A stretch of 5,263 nt of DNA, taken from contig JAJYOH010000450.1 of the NCBI GenBank assembly GCA_021796315.1, positions 1-5,263 of the forward strand. The letters are read 5' to 3'. The notes beneath the pieces were generated by a model that was not told the origin of the DNA, did not search any database, and worked only from the letters and a program-made list of their open reading frames with translations. Origin of the DNA: Chloroflexota bacterium. Lineage in GTDB: Bacteria; Chloroflexota; Anaerolineae; Anaerolineales; Villigracilaceae. Positions within the stretch are counted from its first letter, which is position 1. Each line of letters opens with the position of its first letter. The position numbers and the translations under genes are program-made. Below are positions 4,757 to 5,263 of the stretch, piece after piece.

Positions 4757-5263
4757 GTGTCCATCATTGACTTGAAACGACTCAAAGCACATCACGCACG
4801 GACCTTTCACCTGCCGCCCGCTAAACCGATCTCTTCCCAGTCCCAGGCCGTAACCTTCGTCAACGAACGCGGCTTCGTTTTCTTTTGGCCGATCAAGGGA
4901 ATTGAGATGCCCAGCCTGTGGGCAACCGTTGCTGGCGAGCGGCCTGTTCCAAATGAACACGATGATCCCGGCCATGTTACGTGGCGCTGGAAGGATGACG
5001 CGCTTCCCAAACGACTCTGGTATTACGCCAAAATCCTGCGCCGCAAAGCGACAATAATCTCGCTGGAAGTCGCGCCTTATTTTTACGCGCTCTCCGATAA
5101 TTATGGTTCGCCCGAAGAAGATCATTTGGCCGCGTATGAAGAGGGCCGCCTGACGCAAGCCGCCAGGAATATTTACGAAGCCCTGTTGAAAGAAGGTCAG
5201 CTTGATTCGATTTCGCTTCGCAAGGCCGCACGCATGACCAGCGCGAAAGAATCGGAATGGAAT
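4757..5263 (+). CDS. Uncharacterised protein resembling AlkZ-related winged-helix family, N-terminal 169 residues (3' end outside window)
   Basis: The plus-strand frame is open from a GTG at 4757 to the window edge; an in-frame TAA at 4745-4747 prevents an earlier start and the next ATG in frame is at residue 51. The translation looks like a real soluble protein: an aromatic-rich stretch GFVFFWPIKG (39-48), PSLWATVAG (52-60), VTWRWKDDALPKRLWYY (74-90), SLEVAPYFYAL (102-112), then charged helices (122-160), resembling a winged-helix arrangement. The block order and the LExxPYFYA-like segment resemble, from memory, proteins annotated as AlkZ-related, distant relatives of the interstrand-crosslink DNA glycosylase AlkZ/YcaQ; this is a tentative family link, and no catalytic motif is visible here. 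It diverges from the GH15 operon with a 156-base shared control region and probably is not part of the sugar pathway. That it codes is likely; function is uncertain. Confidence 0.7.
   Translation, partial: MSIIDLKRLKAHHARTFHLPPAKPISSQSQAVTFVNERGFVFFWPIKGIEMPSLWATVAGERPVPNEHDDPGHVTWRWKDDALPKRLWYYAKILRRKATIISLEVAPYFYALSDNYGSPEEDHLAAYEEGRLTQAARNIYEALLKEGQLDSISLRKAARMTSAKESEWN

Noticed and set aside
4749..4775. An ATG at 4749 as the start of the rightward gene
   Set aside because: It is out of frame with the long reading frame and meets a TGA within nine codons.
4730..5158. A 142-residue minus-strand frame antisense to the right-edge gene
   Set aside because: Its sequence looks like an unstructured shadow, while the plus-strand frame gives a coherent aromatic-rich protein with family-like blocks, remains open to the window edge and has a promoter-like element before it.
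1..5263. Mobile element, CRISPR array, tRNA/rRNA or phage remnant
   Set aside because: No transposase-like frame, regularly spaced repeats, cloverleaf or rRNA-like sequence was seen on either strand; the region reads as ordinary chromosomal metabolism genes.

Overview
The window reads as a compact bacterial sugar-catabolism locus. Five genes run on the minus strand (right to left) and one divergent, incomplete gene runs on the plus strand at the right edge. In transcription order the minus-strand genes are: a cytoplasmic GH15 glucoamylase-like hydrolase (4600-2543), a 96-residue stand-alone glycogen-binding (CBM48/isoamylase early-set) protein (2549-2259), 6-phosphogluconolactonase (2188-1442), a short-type 6-phosphogluconate dehydrogenase (1317-409) and the first 121 codons of glucose-6-phosphate dehydrogenase (363-1, running off the left edge). 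Together they could release glucose from an internal alpha-glucan and carry glucose 6-phosphate through the whole oxidative pentose phosphate branch. A kinase for the freed glucose is needed but is not in the window.

The organism is a bacterium with moderately high GC and ordinary AAGGAG/GGAGG ribosome binding sites. The soluble GH15 enzyme, the orphan CBM48 protein and the short Gnd are a combination I would expect in Chloroflexota (Anaerolineae-like). That is an inference from gene style, not a demonstrated placement.

Region by region: 1-363 zwf (5' part); 364-408 a short spacer with a small inverted repeat; 409-1317 gnd; 1318-1441 an unusually long intra-operon spacer with two mutually exclusive GC-rich hairpins and a possible internal promoter; 1442-2188 pgl; 2189-2258 a spacer with a GC-clamped hairpin; 2259-2549 the CBM48 protein, which overlaps the end of the GH15 gene by 7 bases (ATGTTGA); 2543-4600 the GH15 gene; 4601-4756 a divergent control region with facing promoter elements around a 12-bp palindrome; 4757-5263 a GTG-started gene that probably makes a leaderless mRNA and resembles AlkZ-related winged-helix proteins.

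The points most worth a second look are the coupling of an alpha-glucan hydrolase and a glycogen-binding mini-protein to the oxidative pentose phosphate genes, the loss in Zwf of the arginine that normally grips the NADP 2'-phosphate while Gnd keeps its equivalent, the three-armed alternative hairpin before gnd, and the divergent/leaderless promoter region. I saw no mobile element, CRISPR array, tRNA or rRNA.
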